DNA from: Leptospira biflexa serovar Patoc strain 'Patoc 1 (Paris)'
Lineage (GTDB): Bacteria; Spirochaetota; Leptospiria; Leptospirales; Leptospiraceae
Assembly: GCF_000017685.1 (NCBI RefSeq)
Contig: NC_010602.1
Coordinates: 2,497,501-2,561,500 of the forward strand
Length of the DNA stretch: 64,000 nt
Direction of reading: 5' to 3'
Both the position numbers and the translations under genes were made by a program. Below are positions 36,327 through 45,019 of this stretch, one piece after another; within the stretch, counting starts at the first letter, position 1; the number at the start of each line of letters is the position of its first letter. The notes beneath the pieces are model-generated. The model searched no databases and was not told the DNA's origin. It saw nothing but the letters and a program-made list of their open reading frames with translations.

Positions 36327-38840
36327 TCAATCTTTTCGAATCCATCTTGAAACAGAAACTTTTGTCATATCATAGAACAATACTCCGATAAAAGCAACAA
36401 GTATCGCGACCAAGAACTGTAGAAAATTTAATGGTTCAAATCGGAACAGCGAATTCATACCAGGCAAATAAATGGAAAGTAATAAAACAGCGATTGTTCC
36501 AATGAACACATATTGAATCATCGAGTTTTTAATTCGCATCCGACTCCACATAGATTCATGTAAGGATCTGTTAGCCAAAATGAGAAATAAATTGGAAAAA
36601 ACTAAAGTTACGAATGTTGCTGTACTAACCACTTGATCGGGAGAATTTCCTTTTAAATACAATTGAGTGATCCAATAAGCAGAAACAACGGATAATAAGG
36701 AAAAGAAACCTTGGATTAACGAATTGATGAACAATTCATTGTCCAAAAGTGGTTCTGATGCATCTCTTGGTTTTCGTTTCATCAAATCCGATTCTGCTTC
36801 TTCCTTTTCAAAAACGATCGTACAAGTTGGATCGATCACCATTTCCATAAATACTATGTGGATAGCCGATAAAACAATCATTGGCCAATCAAATAGGATA
36901 GGTAAAAAAGTGATTCCGACAATCGGAATATGTACGCCAATCAAATAACCGAGTGCTTTTTTCAAATTATCAAAAATCTGTCTTCCAATCCGAACTGATT
37001 CTAAGATGGAAGAAAACGAATCATCTAACAAAACGATGTCGGCTGCTTCTCTTGCAACATCAGTGCCTCTTTCGCCCATTGCTACACCAATATTGGCAGT
37101 TCTCAGAGCAGGAGCATCATTAACACCATCTCCAGTCATCGCGACAATTTCACCTTCGGCTTTTAAAAACCGAACCAATTTCCATTTATCTTCTGGGTTC
37201 ACTCTAGAAAAAACATTACATTCATTTAAAACTTTTTTTAATTCATGATCCTTTAATAAGGACAATTCTTTTCCTGTGTATACTAAATCGGAATTTTTTA
37301 GCCCAATTTGTTTTGCTATATTTTTTGCTGTTTCAGGATAATCGCCAGTGATCATAATCACACGGATTCCCGAATCATAGGCAGTCTTGACAGCTGAAGG
37401 TACAATCTCACGGATTGGATCTACAAAAGAAAGTAATCCATACAATTCATAAGAAACTGATTTTCGATCCTCAGGAATTTCTTTTAAGATAGAAGTTGAT
37501 TTTGCGACTGCTAATACTCGATAACCTGCTTTTGCTAATTCGTCGGTTTTTTTTGTCCAATGTTCTAAGTCGGAAAGATTCAATTGGCATAATTCAAATA
37601 TAGCTTCTGGTGAACCTTTTGCATAACATACATAATTACCATCTTCTTCAATTACCCTAATCATAGATAAATGTTCAGGAGTTAATGGAAAGTCCAACTT
37701 TGAAACTAAGGAAAGATTTCCATTCTGATGAAATTCGTTCATACAATCCGTAATCGCAATATCCATAGGATCAAAACTCGGATGTTTGGATGCAAAGTAA
37801 GCTATTTGTAAGATCATTTTTGAATGGATACTGATTTGATTAGTTTCTTCTAAATTTTCAGTATTCTCTTTGCTAGTTATTTTTCCCACCTTCATTTTGT
37901 TTTTTGTGATTGTACCAGTTTTATCTGAACACAATACCGTAGCTGCACCTAAGGTTTCGATAATAGAAGACCTTCTTACTAAAACATTTTTGGTACTAAG
38001 CCTATATGCACCTAACGCAAAGAAAATGGTCATAACCAAAGGTAACTCTTCTGGCATTAATCCAATCGCAAGCGTTAGGCCAGCTAACAAACCTTGCAAC
38101 CAAAGAGACTTTACGATACCGAAATAAAGAGCTAAAATGATACAAAGGCTTGCCGCAACAAAGAATAAATTTCTAACTAGTTTGGTGACTTCAATTTCTA
38201 AAAGTGTTCGTCCAACGGTTTCATCAGCAATCTTCCTTCCAATTTTTCCTATCTCTGTATGATTTCCGACAGCCATAACTCGGCAGACACCTTCACCTCC
38301 CACAACCAAAGCACCACAGAAAACCATCTGCCCAATATCCTTATTGACTGGGATAGATTCACCAGTTAACAGTGACTCATCGCAAGCGAACATTCTGTCA
38401 GACAAAAGTTTTGCATCAGCAGGAATTCTGTCTCCTTCATTCAAAATGATCAGATCATCGAAAACTACATCCTTACCTTCGATCCTTATAATTTTCCCAT
38501 CTCGTATGACATTTGTACGTGGGCTAGCCAATGAACGTAATGCAGAAATAGCTGTTTCTGTTTTTTTCTCTTGGTAAAACGTAATACCAATGATACCAAC
38601 AACAGAACATAACAAAAGTAAAGCTTCTCCTCGATCACCCAAAAGTAAGTAGACAATACTGATGGAAATGAGAAGCAGAATCATTGGTTCTGTGACCACT
38701 CCGAATAACATCCGGAACAAACCCAATTTTTTAGTTGAGCTAATTTCGTTTGGTCCGTAGACTGAACGGTTCTTTTTAACCATTTCATAGGTTAATCCCA
38801 ATTCAATGTATTCAAAGATTTGTTTAGGTATTGATTGCAT
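36327..38840 (-). CDS. P-type cation-transporting ATPase (P2-like)
   Basis: This is an 837-residue membrane pump. It has an N-terminal cation-ATPase domain, an actuator motif LTGES, phosphorylation loop CSDKTGT, the KGSPE nucleotide-binding segment, the hinge TGDGVNDAPAL and ten predicted helices. The ion-site helix M4 reads MPEELP where calcium pumps have PEGLP. Helix M6 reads MEMVIDP in place of the N-x-x-D calcium motif. The cation is therefore uncertain; calcium, magnesium or another ion are possible. It follows the patatin gene upstream-side on the same strand with a 23-base gap. Confidence 0.85.
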   Translation of the reverse strand: MQSIPKQIFEYIELGLTYEMVKKNRSVYGPNEISSTKKLGLFRMLFGVVTEPMILLLISISIVYLLLGDRGEALLLLCSVVGIIGITFYQEKKTETAISALRSLASPRTNVIRDGKIIRIEGKDVVFDDLIILNEGDRIPADAKLLSDRMFACDESLLTGESIPVNKDIGQMVFCGALVVGGEGVCRVMAVGNHTEIGKIGRKIADETVGRTLLEIEVTKLVRNLFFVAASLCIILALYFGIVKSLWLQGLLAGLTLAIGLMPEELPLVMTIFFALGAYRLSTKNVLVRRSSIIETLGAATVLCSDKTGTITKNKMKVGKITSKENTENLEETNQISIHSKMILQIAYFASKHPSFDPMDIAITDCMNEFHQNGNLSLVSKLDFPLTPEHLSMIRVIEEDGNYVCYAKGSPEAIFELCQLNLSDLEHWTKKTDELAKAGYRVLAVAKSTSILKEIPEDRKSVSYELYGLLSFVDPIREIVPSAVKTAYDSGIRVIMITGDYPETAKNIAKQIGLKNSDLVYTGKELSLLKDHELKKVLNECNVFSRVNPEDKWKLVRFLKAEGEIVAMTGDGVNDAPALRTANIGVAMGERGTDVAREAADIVLLDDSFSSILESVRIGRQIFDNLKKALGYLIGVHIPIVGITFLPILFDWPMIVLSAIHIVFMEMVIDPTCTIVFEKEEAESDLMKRKPRDASEPLLDNELFINSLIQGFFSLLSVVSAYWITQLYLKGNSPDQVVSTATFVTLVFSNLFLILANRSLHESMWSRMRIKNSMIQYVFIGTIAVLLLSIYLPGMNSLFRFEPLNFLQFLVAILVAFIGVLFYDMTKVSVSRWIRKD

Positions 38841-38892
38841 TTTGTTTTTAATTTTGGATTGAATTATTTAGATTTCAGATTAACATTCTAGA

Positions 38893-40242
38893 ATGTGCGA
38901 TACCTCTCTTGCCACTGAAAAATTTACAAAAACACAAAAAAGAATCTTTGCCAAAAACTCCGACAGGGAACCAAACGAAGCCCAATCGATTCTCCATGTG
39001 CCGCGGATGGAACACCCCAAAGATTCTATTTTAAAAACCACATACATTGAAATTCCGCAAACTTCCACTACGTTTGAAATCTTCCTATCAAAACCATTTC
39101 ATATGTGGGGTGCTGAAATGGGTATAAATGAATTTGGAGTGTGCATTGGAAACGAAGCTGTCTTCACCAATCTAAAGATATCTAAAATGAACAATGGGTT
39201 AACGGGTATGGATTTAATTCGTTTGGCATTGGAACGATCTAAAACAGCGAAGGACGCCTTATTTTTAATTACCGAATTGTTGGAAAAATATGGGCAAGAT
39301 GCCTGCGGAGGGTATCAAAATAAAACTTTTTTCTATCACAATAGTTTTATCATAGCGGATCGTACAGATGGTTATGTATTAGAAACTGCTGACCGATACT
39401 GGGTAGCAAAAAAGATCGATTCATTTTATGCAATTTCGAATGGATTAACAATCGAATCTGATTTTGAGTATTCATCTACTAACTTAATTGAAAAATTAAA
39501 ATATAAATCGAAAAAGGATTTTTCATTTAAGGATTGTTTTAGCGATACATTTTATACGTATATGAGCCATTGTAAAGATAGGAGGCATCTACATAAAGCT
39601 ACAGCTGAACAATACTTAAATACGCATACATCCTATAACTCAAAACAGGCGATCGAAACATTGAAGACACATCCCATTGATTCTGATGAATTTGAACCAA
39701 ATCATTCTTCAATGAAATCACTTTGTTTACATGCAACTGGCCCAACCACTCCAAACCAAACCAACGGGAGTTTAGTTGTCGAATGGGACACTTCCGAAAC
39801 AAACCAAGATCCTTTGCGAGTTTATTATACTGGGACTTCCACTCCTTGTTTGAGTTTGTTTAAACCATTTTTCTTTGGAACAAAAAACTTGATCAATGCA
39901 TCCAGTTTGGATTCGAGTGGGACATATTCTGATACTTTGTGGTGGTTACATGAATCAATTGCAAGAAAATCAAATTTTGATTACCAAGGAGTAAGATCAA
40001 TTCTTGTACCTTCTCTTGTTGGTTTACAAGAATCAGTGTTTTCCTTAACAAACGAATCACTCCCAATGCAAAAAAAAGAAGACTTACAATGGCATTTTCT
40101 CAAAGACCATGTAAACGTCCTAAAACAAATCGACGATGAGTTATTAGCGTCAAAAATTGGAAGTAGTAGATGGCAAAATCCGTTGTTCCAAATCTATTGG
40201 AGTGGGCAGAATTCAAATCTAGGATTCCGAACCTTCAACTAA
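38893..40242 (+). CDS. Secernin/peptidase C69-type Ntn hydrolase
   Basis: This is a 449-residue Ntn-hydrolase-fold protein. It begins MCDTSLA, with Cys2 as the expected autoprocessing nucleophile exposed by methionine removal. FAKNSDREPNE and HMWGAEMGINEFGVCIGNEAV are characteristic of secernins and C69 dipeptidases, as is the GMDLIRLALERSKTA segment. It has no signal peptide, so it is cytoplasmic. The substrate is not known for bacterial secernins. Its 3' end overlaps the convergent glycerate kinase gene by 24 bases. Confidence 0.85.
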   Translation: MCDTSLATEKFTKTQKRIFAKNSDREPNEAQSILHVPRMEHPKDSILKTTYIEIPQTSTTFEIFLSKPFHMWGAEMGINEFGVCIGNEAVFTNLKISKMNNGLTGMDLIRLALERSKTAKDALFLITELLEKYGQDACGGYQNKTFFYHNSFIIADRTDGYVLETADRYWVAKKIDSFYAISNGLTIESDFEYSSTNLIEKLKYKSKKDFSFKDCFSDTFYTYMSHCKDRRHLHKATAEQYLNTHTSYNSKQAIETLKTHPIDSDEFEPNHSSMKSLCLHATGPTTPNQTNGSLVVEWDTSETNQDPLRVYYTGTSTPCLSLFKPFFFGTKNLINASSLDSSGTYSDTLWWLHESIARKSNFDYQGVRSILVPSLVGLQESVFSLTNESLPMQKKEDLQWHFLKDHVNVLKQIDDELLASKIGSSRWQNPLFQIYWSGQNSNLGFRTFN

Positions 40243-41430
40243 CAAGATTAATATGTCATTGACATTCGTACCAGTGGGTCCTGTCATAACGAGTGCATTT
40301 ACATCTTTTAGAATTGGATAAGAATTTGAATCTTCCAATTGAACTATTGGATCCCATTTTTTTTCTTTCATCAAGGCAATTGTATTGTTCGTAACAACAC
40401 CGCCCGCAGCATCTGTCGGGCCATCCGTACCATCAGTGCCAGCCGATAAAAACATCCAGTTTCGATTGACTTGGTGTTTTTCAAGTAAGATGGTTATCCG
40501 AAGGGCTAGTTCTTGGTTCCTTCCACCCACTCCATTTCCATTCACAGGGCAAACCAATTCACCACCGATTAGAACCATTTGTTTTGTATTTGATTCGATT
40601 GCAGACAAAAATTCTTTTTCAATCAAATATGATGTTTCTTCAACACTACCCGTCCAAGTATCACTGATACATTTCGTTTGGTATCCTAGTTGTTTTGCTT
40701 TATGTATAATGGTTTGAATTGATTTTGTGAGGTTTCCCAAAATGAAATAATTTTCACTAGGATACGTAGGCCCTGAACCAATTGTATATGGGTCATCACC
40801 AATGACATCTGAGATCACAAACGTATACACCTCTAACTCTGAGTTTAACTCTGATAAAAGTTTTCCTCCTTTTACCTTGGAAGACTTTTTTCTCTCTAAA
40901 TTGATCTCATGAATGAATTTACCACTGTTTAACAATCGTTTTTGAATGGAGATCATATCAATTAACGAATAACCCTCGATAGGTATTTCAAACAAACTAG
41001 ATGCGCCACCAGAGAGAAGAACCACCAAACGATCGTTTTTTCCTAATTGTTTTAATAAATTTAAGACTTCATTTGAATGATCGATTGAATTTTGATCAAG
41101 AATAGGATGGGAAGCTTCTCGATACTTCCAAATTGAGTCTTCTTGGATGATTTGTTTTTCGGTTGGTAAATGTCCGTACTTTGTGAGAATATAACCATTT
41201 TTAATTGGGAAATCATGAACAAATGACATCGCCATGGGATACGCGGCTTTTCCAACTGAAAAGACAAACAAATTCTTTTTAGAAGTATGGAAAGTTTCCT
41301 GTAAAAGCGAATGATCCTCCCAAAAATCTTCAAACAAGGAATTGGGGTCCGCCGCATGTACCCCTAGTCTAAAAAAATACAAAATTTCTTCTTTGAGTGA
41401 ATTCAAACTATTATTTCCGCATTTTGGCAT
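40219..41430 (-). CDS. Glycerate 2-kinase (MOFRL/DUF4147 family)
   Basis: This enzyme phosphorylates D-glycerate at C2, feeding into glycolysis. The 403-residue protein has the N-terminal DUF4147 domain with LSGGASSLFEIP and ISDVIGDDPYTIGSGPT. The MOFRL domain has GGELVCPVNGNGVGGRNQE and SAGTDGTDGPTDAAGG. It overlaps the upstream flavoprotein gene by 20 bases, indicating one transcript. Hydroxypyruvate or tartrate pathway genes are not nearby. Confidence 0.92.
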   Translation of the reverse strand: MPKCGNNSLNSLKEEILYFFRLGVHAADPNSLFEDFWEDHSLLQETFHTSKKNLFVFSVGKAAYPMAMSFVHDFPIKNGYILTKYGHLPTEKQIIQEDSIWKYREASHPILDQNSIDHSNEVLNLLKQLGKNDRLVVLLSGGASSLFEIPIEGYSLIDMISIQKRLLNSGKFIHEINLERKKSSKVKGGKLLSELNSELEVYTFVISDVIGDDPYTIGSGPTYPSENYFILGNLTKSIQTIIHKAKQLGYQTKCISDTWTGSVEETSYLIEKEFLSAIESNTKQMVLIGGELVCPVNGNGVGGRNQELALRITILLEKHQVNRNWMFLSAGTDGTDGPTDAAGGVVTNNTIALMKEKKWDPIVQLEDSNSYPILKDVNALVMTGPTGTNVNDILILLVEGSES

Positions 41431-43681
41431 CTAACAAATCAAATGTCACCTGATTCCCATTCAATTTTCCAAATTGTAGAACATCAGTAGGACAAAGAGA
41501 TACACAAGCCGAACACCGTACACATTGAACGCTATCCATAGGAATCCCTCTACTCGCATACCCCATTACATCAATTCCTTGGTGACAGTTCTTCGTGCAG
41601 ATATTACAAGAAATACATTTCTTTTTATCTGAAAAAATCCTAAATTGACTGAATCTTGCATAAATATGCATGAGTGATGCAAGAGGACAAAACATGCGGC
41701 ACCAGACTCGCCCTGAGTAAAAAAAATAACATCCAACACCAACGACACCGGCAAGACCTATGTCTACGACGATGTCATAAATCCATTTGACTGAATCAGC
41801 AACCATCTCTCCTAAAATAAAACTCGGGAAGTAAAACTTCCCAAAAACACCAACCAGTTTTAAGAACGTGAGAATCGCAGCAAGAAAGAGTATATATTGT
41901 CCAGAATGTTCAAATCGATAGGCAGTTTTAGAATGGGGCATTTTTTGTCTATATTCATCACCTAATGTCTCCGCAAGTCCACCGCAGGAACAAATCCAAC
42001 CACAATAGGCTCCCTTACCATAACGATAAACAAGGAAAGGGATAAAAACAAAACTAAACGAAATTCCGTAAACCAACCAAAACTTAGTGATTCCACCATC
42101 ATATAAAACTCCCATACTCAATGGCCATGCTAATATAAATCCGTAGGCTTTCCAATAAGCATCAGATGGGAAAATTTCTGTTCTAATGTATCCGTCTTGA
42201 CTGCCAAGATATCCAAGTTCACCTAATGCCGGTAATATCAATTCCGGCAATAAAAACAGGAAAAAAACTTGGATTCCTATCAAAGAAAGCGTTTGATAAA
42301 AAATATAATCTGTTTTACGAACAATCATCCTACGTATTCCAAAAACGAGGATGGTGAGCGAATACAAAAAAGTATAATGAAACGAAGGATACTTCCCTAA
42401 AAGATGATACCCTTGGTACGAAGACGAAAAATAAACGGTTAAAAAATAGAAAAAAACAAATAGGAAATAACTGAACTTAAAAATTTTCCAATGATCAAAC
42501 TTAGTCTCTCGTTTTTTCCATACAATAATGGCATAGGTTATCAAGCTGACTGCCGAAATAAAAGCAGAGAAGGAAGCAAGAAACGAAAACCAGATGGGCC
42601 CATAAAAAGATGCCTTCCCAAAATAGGCAGTCATTGCAAATGAAACAAGCCCTGTAAGCCCAACCCAATCCATAATGTTTTTTTGATTTTGTAATTTGAT
42701 GCCAACACGTTCAAAAAAACCAATGGGAGGTAAGGTTCCTATCATTACATAGATCAAATCAGCTTTGATTTTGATTGCTGATTGTTTGGTTTTAACAAAA
42801 ACAAACGAAGGTGTAATCTCTTGCAATTCCGATTCAAAAATAATTTTTACTTTCCCTTCTGATTCCAAAGTCAAAACAAGATTTTTGTTTTCGGACTTTG
42901 CTTTGCTAAAATCGCCTCCCCTATGAATGATTGTAATTTCTTTTGCATACTCAGAACAAAGAATCGCAGATTCTAAAGCAGTATCCCCTCCACCGACTAT
43001 GATCACAGATGAACCAGATGTTTCTTTTGGATCGATGAGACGGTAGGAAACATTTGATTCGTTTTCTCCTTTGATTCCTAATTTTTTAGGATCTCCTGAT
43101 TTCCCCATCGCAATGACAACAGAATTTGTTTGATAAGTGGAACCTGTTTCAGTCTCTAAAACATAACCGGCATGATCTTTTCTAATACTGATGACTCTTT
43201 GGTTTGTTTCCAAATTGATTGGATTTTGTTTTAGAATCTGATTCAAATCCTTTAAAAGGTCTTCTTTGACCGTATCAAGAATTTTGATTGAGGAATTACT
43301 TTGGAATTCTTTAGGTTCTGCAAAAATTGGTTTTTTTTTAGGATAACTTTGAATGGTTTGGAAGGGAAGATTCGATTCCAATACTAAGTACTTTTTTCCC
43401 AACCGTTTGGCTTCCATCGCACATGAAACTCCGGCGGGTCCAGAACCGATGATCACAGCATCCAATCGATTATTGGAAATTTCTGGAATGTGTTTCCAAA
43501 CTTGAACTCCACTTTCTGCGGCCATCTTTAAAAGTGGAACACCAGTTAAATCACCAATCACAAAGACATTCGGTAAATTTGTTTCAAATGAATCAGAAAT
43601 TTCAGGATAAATTTCAACGGATCCAGTTGGAGAGAAGTTTCGTAACCAATTAAAATAAACTTGGGGCCACATACCTTCCAA
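41411..43681 (-). CDS. FAD-dependent oxidoreductase fused to a membrane polyferredoxin
   Basis: This 756-residue fusion has three parts. Residues 1-65 resemble the tail of a thioredoxin-reductase-like flavoprotein (NVFVIGDLTGVPLLKMAAESG). Residues 70-350 are a complete two-dinucleotide-binding flavoprotein (VIIGSGPAG for FAD; IIVGGGDTALES for NAD(P)H). The rest is a NapH/CcoG-like membrane module with about eight helices, two CxxxC-type clusters (CGWICSCGG; WCRMFCP) and two 4Fe-4S sites (CISCNICTKNC; CVRCSACVSLCP). It probably moves electrons between NAD(P)H and a membrane partner. Start is uncertain: TTG 43681, or ATG 43672 with GGAAGG one base away. Confidence 0.8.
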   Translation of the reverse strand: MEGMWPQVYFNWLRNFSPTGSVEIYPEISDSFETNLPNVFVIGDLTGVPLLKMAAESGVQVWKHIPEISNNRLDAVIIGSGPAGVSCAMEAKRLGKKYLVLESNLPFQTIQSYPKKKPIFAEPKEFQSNSSIKILDTVKEDLLKDLNQILKQNPINLETNQRVISIRKDHAGYVLETETGSTYQTNSVVIAMGKSGDPKKLGIKGENESNVSYRLIDPKETSGSSVIIVGGGDTALESAILCSEYAKEITIIHRGGDFSKAKSENKNLVLTLESEGKVKIIFESELQEITPSFVFVKTKQSAIKIKADLIYVMIGTLPPIGFFERVGIKLQNQKNIMDWVGLTGLVSFAMTAYFGKASFYGPIWFSFLASFSAFISAVSLITYAIIVWKKRETKFDHWKIFKFSYFLFVFFYFLTVYFSSSYQGYHLLGKYPSFHYTFLYSLTILVFGIRRMIVRKTDYIFYQTLSLIGIQVFFLFLLPELILPALGELGYLGSQDGYIRTEIFPSDAYWKAYGFILAWPLSMGVLYDGGITKFWLVYGISFSFVFIPFLVYRYGKGAYCGWICSCGGLAETLGDEYRQKMPHSKTAYRFEHSGQYILFLAAILTFLKLVGVFGKFYFPSFILGEMVADSVKWIYDIVVDIGLAGVVGVGCYFFYSGRVWCRMFCPLASLMHIYARFSQFRIFSDKKKCISCNICTKNCHQGIDVMGYASRGIPMDSVQCVRCSACVSLCPTDVLQFGKLNGNQVTFDLLDAKMRK

Positions 43682-43714
43682 TTGGACTAAATCGACTGGA
43701 AAAAAGAAACTAAA

Positions 43715-45019
43715 TTACAGTGAGTTCGGAATTTGAATTGTGATTTTTGTACCTTGATTAGGTGAACTTGTCACATCCATTCGACAGCCTTGGTTTTTTA
43801 GCATTTCGGTACAAACAAGGAGCCCAAGACCTGTTCCCTTCTCTCCTTGAGTTCCAAATGTGGTCGGAAAAGGTTTACCTTCCTCCATTTGTTTGATCTG
43901 CTCTTTCGACATACCAATTCCTAAGTCTGAAATGACGAGTTCCACATAGTTTCCACTTTGATGCGCATGGATCGAAACGATACCATGTGGGTGAGAAAAT
44001 TTGATGGCGTTAGAAAAGAGATTTCGAATGACAGTGCTAATCATCCTTTCGTCACAAAAAACCGTTAGGTGGCTTGGAACAGATACATTCCATTCTATCC
44101 CTTTATCAGTTGCCTGTAAGTCCAAAATATCTTTTGCATTTTGAATCATTGAATACAAATTCAAAGTCTCCAAATTTGTTGGATTTTTTTTTGATTCATT
44201 TCTCACCCAATCAAGTAAATTTTCCAAAACTAAATAAGATTGGTTTGTACTTTTTTTTAATTCTTTTAGTGCGATGATAAGCTCATCTCTTTCTGGTAAA
44301 GTTTCTGTCAAAAATCCTAAAAAAGAATTCATCGTTCCAATTGGTCCTTTTAAATCATGTGCTAAAATGGAAAAGATACGATCTTTATGGGCATTTGTCC
44401 GAAGCATTTCTTTTTGGATTCGATTCGTATTTCTTAAAAAATAAAACATGATCAGAGCAACAAAAAACAAACATGACATTACCGAGTTGATTCTAAATAA
44501 CTCTTGGATGTAAGGTTCATACAATAAAGTACCAAGAGAGAACTGGCCGGGTTTACCAAAAAATTCAAACCAAATATAAAAAAGATTATTGGTGAAAAAT
44601 ACAAACAAAATCCAAAATTTTTCTTCGTATGAAAACAAAACAAAAGGAGCCAATGCAAACACTAAAAAATAATAATAAAATCCTCCCGTATTTCCAAAAC
44701 TTACAAACGAAACAAATAACAAAGGAACCGATATTGTAAAAACTAATAGGATCCGCGCAGTAACATATTTCTCTTTTTTGTTCAAATACAATATATAGGA
44801 TAACGTACATACTACGGTGAAATGGATTAGATTCATAATCCAAACATATGGTGCACCTGCGATGGTAAAAAGAATTGAATATTGTATATTTGATAAAATA
44901 CCGAGAATGGCGATTAAGTTTGCTAATTGGACTCTAACGGAAGTTTGTAAATCTAATTGATTGTTAACTCCTAAGTTTAAGAGAAAACGTATTCCAATAG
45001 AATTGAATACAAATTTCAT
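43715..45019 (-). CDS. Membrane histidine kinase
   Basis: This 434-residue kinase has six predicted N-terminal helices (about 30-195) with no recognisable sensor domain. A short coiled linker leads to HisKA with the phospho-His in ILAHDLKGPIG (about 220). The ATPase is complete: NLFSNAIKF, DLGIGMS and GEKGTGLGL. Its ATG overlaps the stop of the DISM phosphatase gene by four bases (ATGA), so sensor kinase and phosphatase are made together. No response regulator is adjacent. Confidence 0.92.
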   Translation of the reverse strand: MKFVFNSIGIRFLLNLGVNNQLDLQTSVRVQLANLIAILGILSNIQYSILFTIAGAPYVWIMNLIHFTVVCTLSYILYLNKKEKYVTARILLVFTISVPLLFVSFVSFGNTGGFYYYFLVFALAPFVLFSYEEKFWILFVFFTNNLFYIWFEFFGKPGQFSLGTLLYEPYIQELFRINSVMSCLFFVALIMFYFLRNTNRIQKEMLRTNAHKDRIFSILAHDLKGPIGTMNSFLGFLTETLPERDELIIALKELKKSTNQSYLVLENLLDWVRNESKKNPTNLETLNLYSMIQNAKDILDLQATDKGIEWNVSVPSHLTVFCDERMISTVIRNLFSNAIKFSHPHGIVSIHAHQSGNYVELVISDLGIGMSKEQIKQMEEGKPFPTTFGTQGEKGTGLGLLVCTEMLKNQGCRMDVTSSPNQGTKITIQIPNSL

